Of a stretch of 64,000 nucleotides of DNA, positions 42,484-51,447 are shown piece after piece. The stretch's first letter is position 1. Each line of letters begins with the position of its first letter. The notes under the pieces were generated by a model. The model saw only the letters and a program-made list of their open reading frames with translations. It did no database searches and was not told where the DNA came from. The stretch lies in assembly GCF_000011005.1 (NCBI RefSeq), contig NC_013665.1, positions 2,891,501 to 2,955,500 on the forward strand, read 5' to 3'. A program made the translations under genes and the position numbers. The stretch comes from Methanocella paludicola SANAE (GTDB lineage Archaea; Halobacteriota; Methanocellia; Methanocellales; Methanocellaceae).

Positions 42484-42918
42484 ATGCCAGACATGAGGAT
42501 CGCCACAGCCGAAGATCTGCCCGCGATCATATCGCTGCTGAAGGCGTCCGAATTGCCCTGCGAGGACGTCAGCCCGGGCAGGCAGGACTTCATCGTCGCC
42601 GTATCGGGGAACAGCATCGTAGGCGTCGTCGGGCTGGAGAGGGCGGGCCCGTACGGGCTGCTAAGGTCGCTCGCGGTGGGGCCCGGCCATCGGGACAAAG
42701 GATTGGGGAAAGCCCTGCTGGACGAAATGCTCTCGCATGCCTGGCTAAAAGGCATTGGCGAGATATACATTCTCACTACAACAGCTTCCGGGTTTTTTAA
42801 GAGGCGTGGGTTCGAGGCGGCCGTCAGGTCTGACGCGCCTAATGTCATTCAAAATACCACTGAGTTCAGGACCATATGCCCGGCCTCGGCCGTCTGCATG
42901 CGGAAGAAGATCGCCTGA
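42484..42918 (+). CDS. GNAT acetyltransferase, ArsN2-like
   Basis: 144 residues. The acetyl-CoA loop reads LRSLAVGPGHRDKGLGKALL (R/Q-x-x-G-x-G/A). Flanking features match the ArsN2 class closely: GVVGLERAGPYGLLRSL, TTTASGFFKRRGF, NTTEFRTICPASAVCM. ArsN2-type enzymes are tied to arsenic resistance, but no ars operon is near, so this could be an orphan or an amino-acid analogue N-acetyltransferase. Confidence 0.8.
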   Translation: MPDMRIATAEDLPAIISLLKASELPCEDVSPGRQDFIVAVSGNSIVGVVGLERAGPYGLLRSLAVGPGHRDKGLGKALLDEMLSHAWLKGIGEIYILTTTASGFFKRRGFEAAVRSDAPNVIQNTTEFRTICPASAVCMRKKIA

Positions 42919-42947
42919 GCTGAGCCCGGCGCTATAAACTAAAAAAG

Positions 42948-42965
42948 GAGGGACCTTAGTCCCTC
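42948..42965. terminator. Strong hairpin terminator for radA
   Basis: GAGGGAC, CTTA, GTCCCTC: perfect 7-bp stem. On the minus strand it is followed by six T (A-run 42941-42946). It overlaps the last codons of radA and also lies after the acetyltransferase stop, so it may serve both convergent genes. Confidence 0.7.
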
Positions 42966-43927
42966 AGACCCTCGGTCGTGACCGAGAATATCGCCTCGCC
43001 TTCCGGCAGGTTCGGGGAGTCCACGAGCCTGGCGATACGCTTCTCGCCCTTCGACTTCCTCAGGTACAGCCTGAACGTGGCCGTGTGGCCCACGATGTGG
43101 CCGCCGATGGGCCTGGTGGGGTCGCCGAAGAATGCGTCGGGCTTCGCCTGCACCTGGTTGGTGACCACGATGGCGGCGTTGTTGATGTCGCCGAACCGCA
43201 TCAGGTCGTGCATGTGCTTGTTGAGCTTCTGCTGCCTGTCGGCCAGGGTGCCCCTGCCCACGTACTCGCTCCTGAAGTGTGCCGTCAGGGAGTCCACGAT
43301 GATGAGCTTGACGGGCCTGTCCGAGTCGCGCATCTTCTCCGCTAATTCGGAGGCGCTCTCGACCAGGAGTATCTGGTGGTTGGAGTTGTAAGCGCGGGCG
43401 ACGTGGATGTTCTTGAGGAACTCCTCGGGATCCAGGTCCTCTCCACCCTTGAGCCCTTTGACCATCTGGGCGATACGCTCCGGCCTGAACGTGTTCTCGG
43501 TGTCGATCATGATGACGGAGCCTCCGAGGCCGCCCTCCTCAGGGGGAAGCTGCACTTTCACCGCGAGCTGGTGCGCCACCTGGGTCTTGCCCGACCCGAA
43601 CTCGCCGTAGAACTCGGTGATCGACTGCGTCTCCACGCCCCCGCCCAGGAGCTCGTCGAGCGCGTTCGACCCGGTCTTGAGCTTGCCTACCTGCTTGCGG
43701 CGCTCGAACACGGTGTCTCCTGTCTCGAATCCCCCGATGTTGGAGCACTTCTTCGCGGCCGCGACGATCTTGGAGGCGGTGTTCTCGCCCACCTCGGCCG
43801 CTGCGGCCAACTCGCTCGGCGATGCGACAGCTATCGCCTCGATGGATGTATATCCTGCCTCTTTGAGCTTGTCGGCGGTAGCAGGCCCCACGCCAGGTAG
43901 ATCTTCTATTGTCATTCTTTCTGCCAT
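42956..43927 (-). CDS. radA: DNA repair and recombination protein RadA
   Basis: 323 residues, normal for RadA. N-terminal helix-hairpin-helix [13 protein letters not shown] (residues ~9-21), Walker A GEFGSGKT (108-115), and Walker B LIIVDS near 213, then [16 protein letters not shown] (L2 region). It is the archaeal Rad51/RecA recombinase, forming filaments on single-stranded DNA. A TATA element (TTATAAAATA type at ~43950-43960) stands ~30 bp before ATG 43927, with a GAGGT Shine-Dalgarno between. Confidence 0.96.
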   Translation of the reverse strand: MAERMTIEDLPGVGPATADKLKEAGYTSIEAIAVASPSELAAAAEVGENTASKIVAAAKKCSNIGGFETGDTVFERRKQVGKLKTGSNALDELLGGGVETQSITEFYGEFGSGKTQVAHQLAVKVQLPPEEGGLGGSVIMIDTENTFRPERIAQMVKGLKGGEDLDPEEFLKNIHVARAYNSNHQILLVESASELAEKMRDSDRPVKLIIVDSLTAHFRSEYVGRGTLADRQQKLNKHMHDLMRFGDINNAAIVVTNQVQAKPDAFFGDPTRPIGGHIVGHTATFRLYLRKSKGEKRIARLVDSPNLPEGEAIFSVTTEGLRD

Positions 43928-43944
43928 TTTGTTTACCTCTCGGG

Positions 43945-43975
43945 CTTATTTTATAATTATTGTAATTAGTATTGG
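43945..43975 (-). promoter_or_regulatory. radA promoter region
   Basis: On the minus strand, an AATTATAAAATAAG TATA box precedes GAGAGGT and ATG 43927. Two TAATTA hexamers (43955-43980 area) are next to it. The stretch 43928-44199 otherwise holds no gene, only the dispersed repeat at 44091-44162. Confidence 0.4.
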
Positions 43976-44090
43976 AGTGTATATAGAACGTTATCGCATG
44001 CGGATTGAAAGTAATATCCAAAAGACGTGCTTTGCCATGATATGTATACTTTCTTTATATTGAAAAAATGGTCGGAGCACGTCTGTTTTA

Positions 44091-44162
44091 AAAAGCCTTC
44101 GTGTCGCTTCGGGCCGGCTTCGAGTCGCTTTGTGGCTGAAAAAGTCTTCGAGCGTTCTTATT
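44091..44162 (+). repeat. Dispersed ~70-bp intergenic repeat, copy A
   Basis: Copy A of an element also found at 58181-58251 (inverted) and 59851-59922. A and C agree at 57 of 70 positions. Shared core: GGCTTCGAG, then CTT-TGTGG-type bases, then GGCTGAAAAAGTCTT. It begins 38 bp after the stop of the ABC permease gene (minus strand) and, read in that gene's direction, ends with a T-run (AGGCTTTTTTAAAA). Confidence 0.8.
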
Positions 44163-44199
44163 ATGCTTTTGGGCTGATGCCCAATTCGAGCAGAGGGGC

Positions 44200-45435
44200 T
44201 TATTCCGTGCGAAGCGCCTCGATGGGGTCGAGAGTCGCAGCCTTGTTGGCGGGGTAGACGCCGGCGATGGTGGTGGTGATGAAGCCGAAGCCCAGGCCGA
44301 TGAGCACGTTGTTGAGGGTGATGGGCATGGGCATGCCGGCGCCGTTGCCTATAAAGTAAGAGATGATGGCCGCAAGGCCGAGGCCGATGAGGCCGCTGAC
44401 CACGCCCAGCATGGCGGACTCGGCCAGGAAGAGCATGCGGACGTCCATGGTGGTGGCGCCCACGGCCTTCATCAGGCCGATCTCCTTCGTCCTTTCTTTT
44501 ACGGTGAGCATCATGACGTTCAGGATGCCGATACCGCCGACGACCAGCGAGATCCCGGCGATGCCCCCCAGGACGTACTTGATGTAGTCGAAGATCGAGT
44601 TGATCGCGTCGGAGAAGGACTTGATGGTGATCACGGTGAAGCCCTCGTTCCGGTGGAGGCGTTTCAGGGATTCCTCCACGTTGTCCGCGGTCGCCTGGGC
44701 CTCGGACGCCGAGGCGGCCCTCACGTAGATCATGCTGTAGCTGTCCACGCTGGAGACGGCCTTGATGCCGTCCATGGTCATGTAGATGTTCGAGTTGGGG
44801 TCCCCGGTGACCATGGAGCCGTTGCTCTCCTGGAGGATGCCGACGACCGTGTACTGGTGGGACCTGCCGTCCATGGGGTTGGTGATGGTGATGGGCGTGC
44901 CCGTCTTGACGAGCCTGCCGAAGGTGCCGTTGGCGATCTTGCTCCCGATGACCACCGAGTACGTGTCCGTGGACGAGAGGAACCGGCCCTTGTCGATCTG
45001 GCCGTCCAGCCGGGTCTCGCTTGCAGGGCGGACGCCCTGGATGGAGAGACTGCGGTTCTCGCTGCCGTACGTGACGATGCCGCTTCCGCTGACCCGGGGG
45101 GTGACCTCGACCACGCCGGAGGTGCCCATGAGCAGGCTCACGTCCCGGTCGGTGAACTTGGCGGGGGACTTTTCCTGGGCGCTCGCGAAGCCCATGCCCA
45201 TGCCCATGCCGCCCGACTGCACGCTGCCGCCGCCCGGCATGACGATCATTTGATCCAGATCGAGGTCGCCGAACTGCTGGCTGACGCCCGAGTAGAGGCC
45301 ATCGCCCAGAGTAAGCATTACGACTATGGCCATGACGCCGATGATGATGCCCAGGGACGACATCATGGTCTTGAACTTGTTATTGGAGAAGTCGGATAGC
45401 GCGTATCCGATGACGTCTGCAGGCTTCATGGTCAC
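44200..45435 (-). CDS. ABC transporter permease (MacB/FtsX-like), paralogue 2
   Basis: 411 residues. One N-terminal membrane helix (FKTMMSSLGIIIGVMAIVVM), an extracellular MacB-PCD domain of ~220 residues, then three C-terminal helices starting at SLVVGGIGILNVMML, with the FtsX signature KERTKEIGLMKAVGA and a final AATLDPIEALRTE. It works with the ATPase at 47665 and is last in the operon. It is a paralogue of the adjacent permease; segments are nearly identical in DNA. A 4-bp overlap (ATGA) links the two. Confidence 0.88.
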   Translation of the reverse strand: MTMKPADVIGYALSDFSNNKFKTMMSSLGIIIGVMAIVVMLTLGDGLYSGVSQQFGDLDLDQMIVMPGGGSVQSGGMGMGMGFASAQEKSPAKFTDRDVSLLMGTSGVVEVTPRVSGSGIVTYGSENRSLSIQGVRPASETRLDGQIDKGRFLSSTDTYSVVIGSKIANGTFGRLVKTGTPITITNPMDGRSHQYTVVGILQESNGSMVTGDPNSNIYMTMDGIKAVSSVDSYSMIYVRAASASEAQATADNVEESLKRLHRNEGFTVITIKSFSDAINSIFDYIKYVLGGIAGISLVVGGIGILNVMMLTVKERTKEIGLMKAVGATTMDVRMLFLAESAMLGVVSGLIGLGLAAIISYFIGNGAGMPMPITLNNVLIGLGFGFITTTIAGVYPANKAATLDPIEALRTE

Positions 45436-46640
45436 TCCGTCCTCAGCGCCTCGATGGGGTCGAGCCTCGCCGCCTGGTTGGCGGGGTACACGCCGAACAC
45501 CACGGTCACCACGAGCCCGAATAGAACGCCGATGATGGCGTTCGACGCCGACACGGGCATCGAGAGCTCCGCGTAGTGTCCGACGACGGCGGCGATGGCG
45601 GCCGCGAGGAGGACGCCCCCGGCGCCGCTGAAGAGCCCGAGCATCGCCGACTCGGCGATGAACACCTTCCGCACGTCCATGGTGGTGGCGCCCACGGCCT
45701 TCATCAGGCCGATCTCCTTCGTGCGCTCCTTTACGGTGAGCGTCATGACGTTCATGATCCCTATCCCGCCGACGACCAGGGAGATGGCCCCGATGCCGGC
45801 GAGGGTGTACTTGATCATGGCGAACACCTGGGTGATGAGGTCGGCGAACATCTTTTGAGTCAGCACCGAGAAGCCCTCGTTCCGGTGGAGGCGGTTCAGG
45901 GAGTCCTCCACGCTCTTCGCGACCGAGTCCGCCGACTCCACGGACTCCGCCCTGACCCCGATGTACGAGTAGGTGTCCTGGTCGGAGAGCGCCTTGAGCC
46001 CGGCCTTCGTCATGTAGATGGCGCTGTTCGGGTCGCCCACGAGGATGGAGGCGTTGCGCTCCTTCATCACGCCCACGACCTTGTATTCCTGGGACCTGCC
46101 GTTGTAGATGTTCGTGATGGTGATGTACGAGCCGGTCCGGATCTCCTTCCCGAACGTGCCGTTGGCCACTCTGCTTCCCAGGACCACCGAGTATGAATCG
46201 GACTGCGAGAGATAGCGGCCCTTATCTACCTGCTCCATATAGCGCCCTGAAAAGTACTGGGGGGAGATGCCGCTCACGCCCATGGTCCTGTTCTCGTCCC
46301 GGTAGGTGACGGTCATGCCGCTCACGGATATCTCGGGATAGACTTCGGTGACGCCCGGGGTGCCCATGATCAGGCTGACGTCCCTGTCGGTGAGCTTCGC
46401 AGGGGGCTTCTGGGACAGGGTGCCGGCCTGCATGTCGATGCCCATGGGAAGCACGACCAGCGTGTCCAGCTCCAGGCTTCCGAACTGCTGGCTGACGCCC
46501 GAGTACAGGCCGTCGCCCAGAGTAAGCATTACGACTATGGCCATGACGCCGATGATGATGCCCAGGGACGACATCATGGTCTTGAACTTGTTGCTCGTGT
46601 AGTCCGAGAAGGCGTACTCCAGGACGTCCGGCAGTTTCAC
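45432..46640 (-). CDS. ABC transporter permease (MacB/FtsX-like), paralogue 1
   Basis: 402 residues, same layout as its neighbour: N-terminal helix, extracellular domain, three C-terminal helices, FtsX motif KERTKEIGLMKAVGA, and final AARLDPIEALRTE. A LolCE-like heterodimer with the downstream paralogue is plausible. In archaea such MacB-like systems may move lipids, peptides or lipoproteins, or sense envelope stress. It lies 11 bp after the S-layer-like protein gene. Confidence 0.88.
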   Translation of the reverse strand: MKLPDVLEYAFSDYTSNKFKTMMSSLGIIIGVMAIVVMLTLGDGLYSGVSQQFGSLELDTLVVLPMGIDMQAGTLSQKPPAKLTDRDVSLIMGTPGVTEVYPEISVSGMTVTYRDENRTMGVSGISPQYFSGRYMEQVDKGRYLSQSDSYSVVLGSRVANGTFGKEIRTGSYITITNIYNGRSQEYKVVGVMKERNASILVGDPNSAIYMTKAGLKALSDQDTYSYIGVRAESVESADSVAKSVEDSLNRLHRNEGFSVLTQKMFADLITQVFAMIKYTLAGIGAISLVVGGIGIMNVMTLTVKERTKEIGLMKAVGATTMDVRKVFIAESAMLGLFSGAGGVLLAAAIAAVVGHYAELSMPVSASNAIIGVLFGLVVTVVFGVYPANQAARLDPIEALRTE

Positions 46641-46650
46641 TGGAAGGCCT

Positions 46651-47643
46651 CTATTGCTTTGCTCTCTTGCTTCTCATGTACAGGAAGTACCCGCCCAGCA
46701 GTAATGCGGCGGCGACGATGATGCCGATCAGGTAGAGCAGCGTGTTGTCGCTCGAGCCGGCGGTCGCCACTGCGGCGGACTGGGTGTGGTCCGAGTAGAC
46801 GGTGATGGGGTCGGCCTCGTGCCAGTTATTACCGTTCCTGTAGATCACCTTGAACGAGGGGTTACCGCTGTAGGTGGCGTTCTTGGTGGTGACGTCGAAC
46901 TGGACCGTGTACATCTCGCCCGGGCCGATGTTGCCCACGACGTACTCCTGCAGGGGCTTGAACGTGAAATCGTCGCCCGCGGGCACGACGCTGACCGCCT
47001 CGACACCGTTAGGCCTCAGGTTCACGATGTCCAGTATGACGCTCTTCTTGGTCGTGGAGAAGGACCTGGGGGCATCGTTGATCACGACCTTGAGGGAGGC
47101 GCTGCTGACCTGCACGTTGACCGGATAGTTCAGGTATATGTCCCCGTCGTCCGTGCGGACCTTCAGGGTCATGGTGTAGGTGCCATCGGGCGTGCCCTCG
47201 TCCACGCTTATCGTGAACACGAACTGGGCGGAGTCGCCCATGCCCATCCGGCCTATGTCGGCATACTGCTTCGACGTGACGTGGAGCGGCGAGTCCGCCA
47301 GGAGCGTTACCTCTTTGAGGTACACCGCCCCGTCGGGCGAGTTGGTGCTGGTCGTCGTGGTCGTCTGCGTGTGCCCTATGCTATACTGCCCTGAAGTGCC
47401 CGTGCCGTAATTGTAAGTATTACTATCCGAAGTCGTATCGCCGGCCAGGCTCTTTGCAGGGTTGGTGAGGGTGACCGCAACAGTGCCCGTATCCCCGGGC
47501 ATGAGGGCCGAGGGGGAGACCTTGACGTCGCCCACCGCGACGGACGGCTTGCCGGAGGCGGCGCCCGCCGGAACGGCTGCCATTATGACAATGATGAGCA
47601 TTGCGAGGACGCCCACCAGTTTCGTTGATAACTTCATACTCAT
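46651..47643 (-). CDS. Exported COG1361-like/CARDB-type anchored protein
   Basis: 330 residues with a signal peptide (LVGVLAMLIIVIMAAVPAGA), a tandem of Ig-like CARDB/NPCBM-type beta domains (DVKVSPSALMPGDTGTVAVT, and later VDEGTPDGTYTMTLKVRTDD), and a C-terminal membrane helix followed by RSKRAKQ. Proteins like this commonly sit in archaeal MacB-type operons, as an external partner of the transporter. It is the second gene of the operon, after the ATPase. Confidence 0.78.
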   Translation of the reverse strand: MSMKLSTKLVGVLAMLIIVIMAAVPAGAASGKPSVAVGDVKVSPSALMPGDTGTVAVTLTNPAKSLAGDTTSDSNTYNYGTGTSGQYSIGHTQTTTTTSTNSPDGAVYLKEVTLLADSPLHVTSKQYADIGRMGMGDSAQFVFTISVDEGTPDGTYTMTLKVRTDDGDIYLNYPVNVQVSSASLKVVINDAPRSFSTTKKSVILDIVNLRPNGVEAVSVVPAGDDFTFKPLQEYVVGNIGPGEMYTVQFDVTTKNATYSGNPSFKVIYRNGNNWHEADPITVYSDHTQSAAVATAGSSDNTLLYLIGIIVAAALLLGGYFLYMRSKRAKQ

Positions 47644-47664
47644 ATCTCCATAAATGAACGCTAC

Positions 47665-48348
47665 TTAATTCGTCTCCTCTCCCACGATCATCCCGTCCTT
47701 GAGGCGGATGATCCGCTGGCTGAACTCGGCGACATCCGGGTTGTGGGTGACCATCACGATGGTCCGGCCGTTCTTGTTCAGTTCCACGAAGAGCTTCATG
47801 ATCTCGTCGCCGGTCTTCGCGTCCAGGTTGCCCGTAGGCTCGTCCGCGAGGAGTATCGATGGGTCGTTGACCAGCGACCGGGCGATGGCCACGCGCTGCC
47901 TCTGGCCGCCGGAAAGCTCGTTGGGGCGGTGGGACATGCGGTCCCCGAGGCCCACTTCCTCGAGGTATCGCTTCGCGACTCCGGCGCGGTACGCCTTCGA
48001 ATGCTCCTGGAATATCATCGGGAGCTCCACGTTCTTGAGGGCGCTGAGCCGGGATACCAGGTTGAACGTCTGGAAGATGAAGCCGATCTCCTTCCCCCGG
48101 AGGTGGGAGAGCTCCACGTCGTTAAGCGTGCCGATGTCCTTGTTATTGATCACCAGCTGGCCGCTGTCCGGCCTGTCAAGCAGGCCGATGAGGTTCATGA
48201 GCGTGCTCTTGCCGCTCCCCGATGGGCCCATGATGCTGATGAACTCGCCTCTCTTTATATCGAGGTCGATGCCCTTCAGCACGAGCAGGTCTTCGCTGCC
48301 CATATGGTAGCTCTTGCGCACGTTCTTCAGCGATACCACAGAATCCAT
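47665..48348 (-). CDS. ABC transporter ATPase (LolD/MacB-like)
   Basis: 227 residues. Walker A GPSGSGKST (41-49), Q-loop FQTFNL, signature LSGGQRQRVAIARSLV, Walker B SILLADEPTGNLD and switch His in VMVTHNPDVAEF. First gene of the four-gene export operon (ATPase, exported protein, two permeases). The class powers mechanotransmission rather than classical channel transport. Confidence 0.92.
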   Translation of the reverse strand: MDSVVSLKNVRKSYHMGSEDLLVLKGIDLDIKRGEFISIMGPSGSGKSTLMNLIGLLDRPDSGQLVINNKDIGTLNDVELSHLRGKEIGFIFQTFNLVSRLSALKNVELPMIFQEHSKAYRAGVAKRYLEEVGLGDRMSHRPNELSGGQRQRVAIARSLVNDPSILLADEPTGNLDAKTGDEIMKLFVELNKNGRTIVMVTHNPDVAEFSQRIIRLKDGMIVGEETN

Positions 48349-48598
48349 CTTGTGTCGCGTCTCCTGAGTTAAAGTCGTTTACCCCACGATTTTTTCTTAC
48401 CCTATGTCTTTCCTGAGGGCTTATAGGTTATCTATATAGCACGCGATGGTACCGGCTTTTCCCGCAATTTGTAATGGGAAATGCGGCCGCACGCGGAGTG
48501 CCCTTTACAACGTTATATGCTTTAGTTTGATGTACCTAATAGTAGTATATATAAGTTTGTAAAGGAAAATAAAAAAGTGTAGGGCTCGGGAGGTCAGG

Positions 48599-48615
48599 GT
48601 TTGCGCTGTGCAAAC
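48599..48615. terminator. Hairpin downstream of guaB
   Basis: GTTTGC, GCTGT, GCAAAC: 6-bp stem. Read on the minus strand it follows the guaB stop and is followed after ~23 bases by a T-run. The stretch 48349-48598 between the ABC operon start and guaB holds no gene that I can see; it includes a TATA-like AGTATATATAAG (48544-48555) facing right with no ORF. Confidence 0.45.
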
Positions 48616-48625
48616 TCCATCTCCA

Positions 48626-50095
48626 TCACTGCCGGAGCGTTAAAGGGTAGTTCGGGGCCTCGTCGGTGATCATGATGTCGTGGGGGTGGCTCTCGGTCAT
48701 GCCCGAAGGCGTGACGCGGACGAAGCGGGACTTCTCCTGCATCTCCGTGATGGCGTTGGCCCCGCAGTATCCCATGGACGAGCGCAGCCCGCCGATGAGC
48801 TGGTAGATGATGTCGCTGACCGTTCCCCGGTACGGGATCGCGCCCTCGACGCCCTCCGGCACGAACTTGGTCCTGCCGATCTCGCCCTGGAAGTACCTGT
48901 CCGAGCACTCTCCGCCCGCCATGGCGCCCAGCGAGCCCATGCCCCGGTACTGCTTGTACTTCCTGCCCTTGATCGTGATGAGCCTTCCCGGGGCCTCCTT
49001 GGTGCCGGCTAAAAGGTTACCCAGCATGACGCAGTCGGCGCCCGCCGCGATGGCCTTGGCCACGTCGCCCGAGTAGCGCACTCCGCCGTCGGCGATGACC
49101 GGCATGCCCGCCTTCCGGGCCACGTCCACCACGCTGGCGACCGCCGTGAGCTGGGGCACGCCCACGCCCGCCACGATGCGCGTGGTACATATGGAGCCGG
49201 GGCCGACGCCCACCTTGACGCCGTCCGCGAATCCCGCGAGCTCCTCGGCCGCCTCGGCCGTGGCGATGTTGCCCACGACGACGTCCGCGGAGACCATCTT
49301 CTTAATTCTCCTCGCGGACTCGACGACCCTCATGTTGTGGGCGTGCGCGCAGTCCACGCAGATCGCGTCCACGCCTGCCTTGTCAAGCGCCATGGCCCGC
49401 TCGATGTCGAAGGGCCCCACGGCGGCGGCGACGCGAAGCTGGTCGCCGCCGTTCTTGTTGCAGTTGGGATACTGGCGCCTCTCGATGATGTTCTGCATCG
49501 AGATGATGCCTATCAGGCTGCCCTTATCGTTGATGATCGGTAAACGCTCCACCTTGTGCTCGTACATGATGTCGATGGCCTCGTCGATCTTGACGCTCTC
49601 CCGGGCGGTGACCACGTCCCGGGTCATGACCTCGACGATCTTCTTGTTGGGGTCGGCCTTCACGATGGGCCGCACGTCGCGGCGGCTTATGATGCCGACG
49701 AGCTTGCCGTTCTCGATGATGGGGATGCCGCTGATGCTCTGCTCCGTCATGGTCTTCCAGACGGCACCGACGGTCTGCGACGGGCTGGCGGTGGTGACAT
49801 CCCTTATGAGTATCTCCTCGCCCCTCTTGACCTTCTGGATCTCCTCGACCTGCATCTCCCTCGGCATGTTCCTGTGGATGACGCCGATGCCGCCCTCCCT
49901 GGCGATGGCGACGGCCATCTCGGCCTCGGAGACGGTGTCCATGGCGGCGCTGACGATGGGAACGTTCAGGCTGATATTCTTCGAAAATCTGGTTTTAACG
50001 TCCGTGTGGTCGGGCTCTACGTAAGACTTGCTTGGGACCAGCAGGACGTCGTCAAAAGTGATCCCGAGGGGGGCATCGAGCTTTTTTAAGAACAC
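48626..50095 (-). CDS. guaB: Inosine-5'-monophosphate dehydrogenase
   Basis: 489 residues. The N-terminal [11 protein letters not shown], tandem CBS domains (~95-210, with [20 protein letters not shown]), the catalytic loop [12 protein letters not shown] (Cys near 301), and the flap [10 protein letters not shown] are all in order. It oxidises IMP to XMP, the first committed step to GMP. The CBS pair may sense ATP/GTP. A palindrome lies 12 bp before its ATG. Confidence 0.96.
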   Translation of the reverse strand: MFLKKLDAPLGITFDDVLLVPSKSYVEPDHTDVKTRFSKNISLNVPIVSAAMDTVSEAEMAVAIAREGGIGVIHRNMPREMQVEEIQKVKRGEEILIRDVTTASPSQTVGAVWKTMTEQSISGIPIIENGKLVGIISRRDVRPIVKADPNKKIVEVMTRDVVTARESVKIDEAIDIMYEHKVERLPIINDKGSLIGIISMQNIIERRQYPNCNKNGGDQLRVAAAVGPFDIERAMALDKAGVDAICVDCAHAHNMRVVESARRIKKMVSADVVVGNIATAEAAEELAGFADGVKVGVGPGSICTTRIVAGVGVPQLTAVASVVDVARKAGMPVIADGGVRYSGDVAKAIAAGADCVMLGNLLAGTKEAPGRLITIKGRKYKQYRGMGSLGAMAGGECSDRYFQGEIGRTKFVPEGVEGAIPYRGTVSDIIYQLIGGLRSSMGYCGANAITEMQEKSRFVRVTPSGMTESHPHDIMITDEAPNYPLTLRQ

Positions 50096-50107
50096 TATTA
50101 ATCACCA

Positions 50108-50121
50108 TACCCTTTTGGGTA
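50108..50121. promoter_or_regulatory. Inverted repeat before guaB
   Basis: TACCCTTTTGGGTA (5-bp arms, TTTT loop). Its near edge is 12 bp upstream of the guaB ATG at 50095, the same distance as the mfnB element. A shared regulator site is proposed. Confidence 0.55.
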
Positions 50122-50225
50122 ACTATACCTGAACCTAGTATTAATAAATTTCCTCTTACGGGGCCGTTTTTTTACCCTCGCGAAGGGAGCGGCAAAAAAG
50201 ATGTCGGGTATGTGCAGGGCGATTT

Positions 50226-50921
50226 TTATGCGAGCTGTTTCTTGAGCTCGGCCACGAGCTCGGGGCGTATGGCCTGGGTGCGGTCCCCGCCGCAGACCAT
50301 GCCTCTCACGCCGATGATGTCGGGGCTGATCTCCCTGAGAAAGGCGATGTCCTTAAGTTTAATGGAGCCGGCGATGGCGCAATTCAGCTTGTTCTCGTGC
50401 GCCAGGTCGACGAATTTTTTCAGCTCCTCGCTGCCCATGAACTCGAACGTGGACCTGCCGTCCTTGATGCCAGTGTCCACCATGACCACGTCGGCGTCAG
50501 CCCTCTTCGCCGCGGCGGGCAGCTCAAAGGGACTGATGGAGCCGATGCGCTCGTAGTCGGAGTAAGCGGATGCGACGACGATCTTCTCGGCGTCGAAGGT
50601 GCGGACCGCCCGGGTAACGCCCGCGAGAAGCTCGTACGCCTGCTCGGGCGTGTGAATGTCGTACAGCCCCACCTTGATGTACTGCGCTCCGGCCACCGCC
50701 GCCCCGAGCGCCGCCAGGGACGCCGTGCCCGGCTTGAAGTTGAAGTCGCCGATGGTCGCGCTGAGCGGCTTGCTGATGTGGGATTTTATTTGCGAGATGA
50801 CCCACGGGAAGTTGGCGCCGAGGGAGCCCTCCTTCGGGTTCTTGACGTCGATGATGTCGGCGCCGCCCTGCTCGGCCGCGATAGCCTCCTGAACGTTCAT
50901 GGGGCTGACTAAAAGCTTCAT
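50226..50921 (-). CDS. mfnB: (5-formylfuran-3-yl)methyl phosphate synthase
   Basis: About 231 residues from ATG 50921, chosen because GGTGG stands five bases before it (ATG 50933 is the alternative). Start MKLLVSPMNVQEAIAAE, then GGADIIDVKNPKEGSLGANF, a TIM-barrel with catalytic Lys and Asp residues (YIKVGLYDI, VVMVDTGIKDG). MfnB makes the furan ring of methanofuran from two glyceraldehyde-3-phosphates. This marks the organism as a methanogen or relative. Same strand as guaB. Confidence 0.94.
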   Translation of the reverse strand: MKLLVSPMNVQEAIAAEQGGADIIDVKNPKEGSLGANFPWVISQIKSHISKPLSATIGDFNFKPGTASLAALGAAVAGAQYIKVGLYDIHTPEQAYELLAGVTRAVRTFDAEKIVVASAYSDYERIGSISPFELPAAAKRADADVVMVDTGIKDGRSTFEFMGSEELKKFVDLAHENKLNCAIAGSIKLKDIAFLREISPDIIGVRGMVCGGDRTQAIRPELVAELKKQLA

Positions 50922-50933
50922 GTAAACCACCAT

Positions 50934-50950
50934 AATACCGTTTTGGTATT
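50934..50950. promoter_or_regulatory. Inverted repeat before mfnB
   Basis: AATACC, GTTTT, GGTATT: perfect 6-bp arms, near edge 12 bp upstream of ATG 50921. The core TACCnTTTTGGTA is shared with the element before guaB. Confidence 0.6.
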
Positions 50951-50978
50951 TAATATTTATCAGGGGTGCTGTCCGTTT

Positions 50979-51410
50979 TCAAACAACGTAATGGATGACC
51001 GTCGCCAGGGCCGCCAGGTTGAGGATGAACAGCGATACCACGAAGAGCAGTGCCAGCGCGATGGCCACGATGGTGACCACGACGTTGATGACGGCCACGA
51101 CCAGCATCTGCGCCGCGCTGTAGATGTCGTAGGCCTTCTTCACGCCTACGAGGGCAAGCTGCATGATGGGCAGCTTATTGAAAGGCGGCGACTCGAGCGT
51201 GTCCTCGACGAGGCGCAGGATAGTGTAGACCGCCCAGTCCACCGCCTTGTCTATGGTCTGCAGGACGCCCTTGCCCGCCTTGAACGCGACGAATAGAGTT
51301 GCCCCAGCGATGGCGAGCGCCACTATCAGGATATCCAGGGATATCACCAGGAATATGAGCATGAGAAGCTGCGTCTGCGAAAGCTGGTCGGGCAGGAGGG
51401 CGATTAGCAT
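50979..51410 (-). CDS. Membrane protein of unknown function, 143 aa
   Basis: Two hydrophobic regions: LLMLIFLVISLDILIVALAI near 15-40 and MLVVAVINVVVTIVAIALAL then LLFVVSLFILNLAAL near 105-135. The middle (LQTIDKAVDWAVYTILRLVE) is amphipathic. No family recognised. Downstream of the RPA gene on the same strand, 38 bp gap. Confidence 0.6.
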   Translation of the reverse strand: MLIALLPDQLSQTQLLMLIFLVISLDILIVALAIAGATLFVAFKAGKGVLQTIDKAVDWAVYTILRLVEDTLESPPFNKLPIMQLALVGVKKAYDIYSAAQMLVVAVINVVVTIVAIALALLFVVSLFILNLAALATVIHYVV

Positions 51411-51447
51411 GGGCGATGAAAAATGGCGGGATGAAAATAAATAGTTT

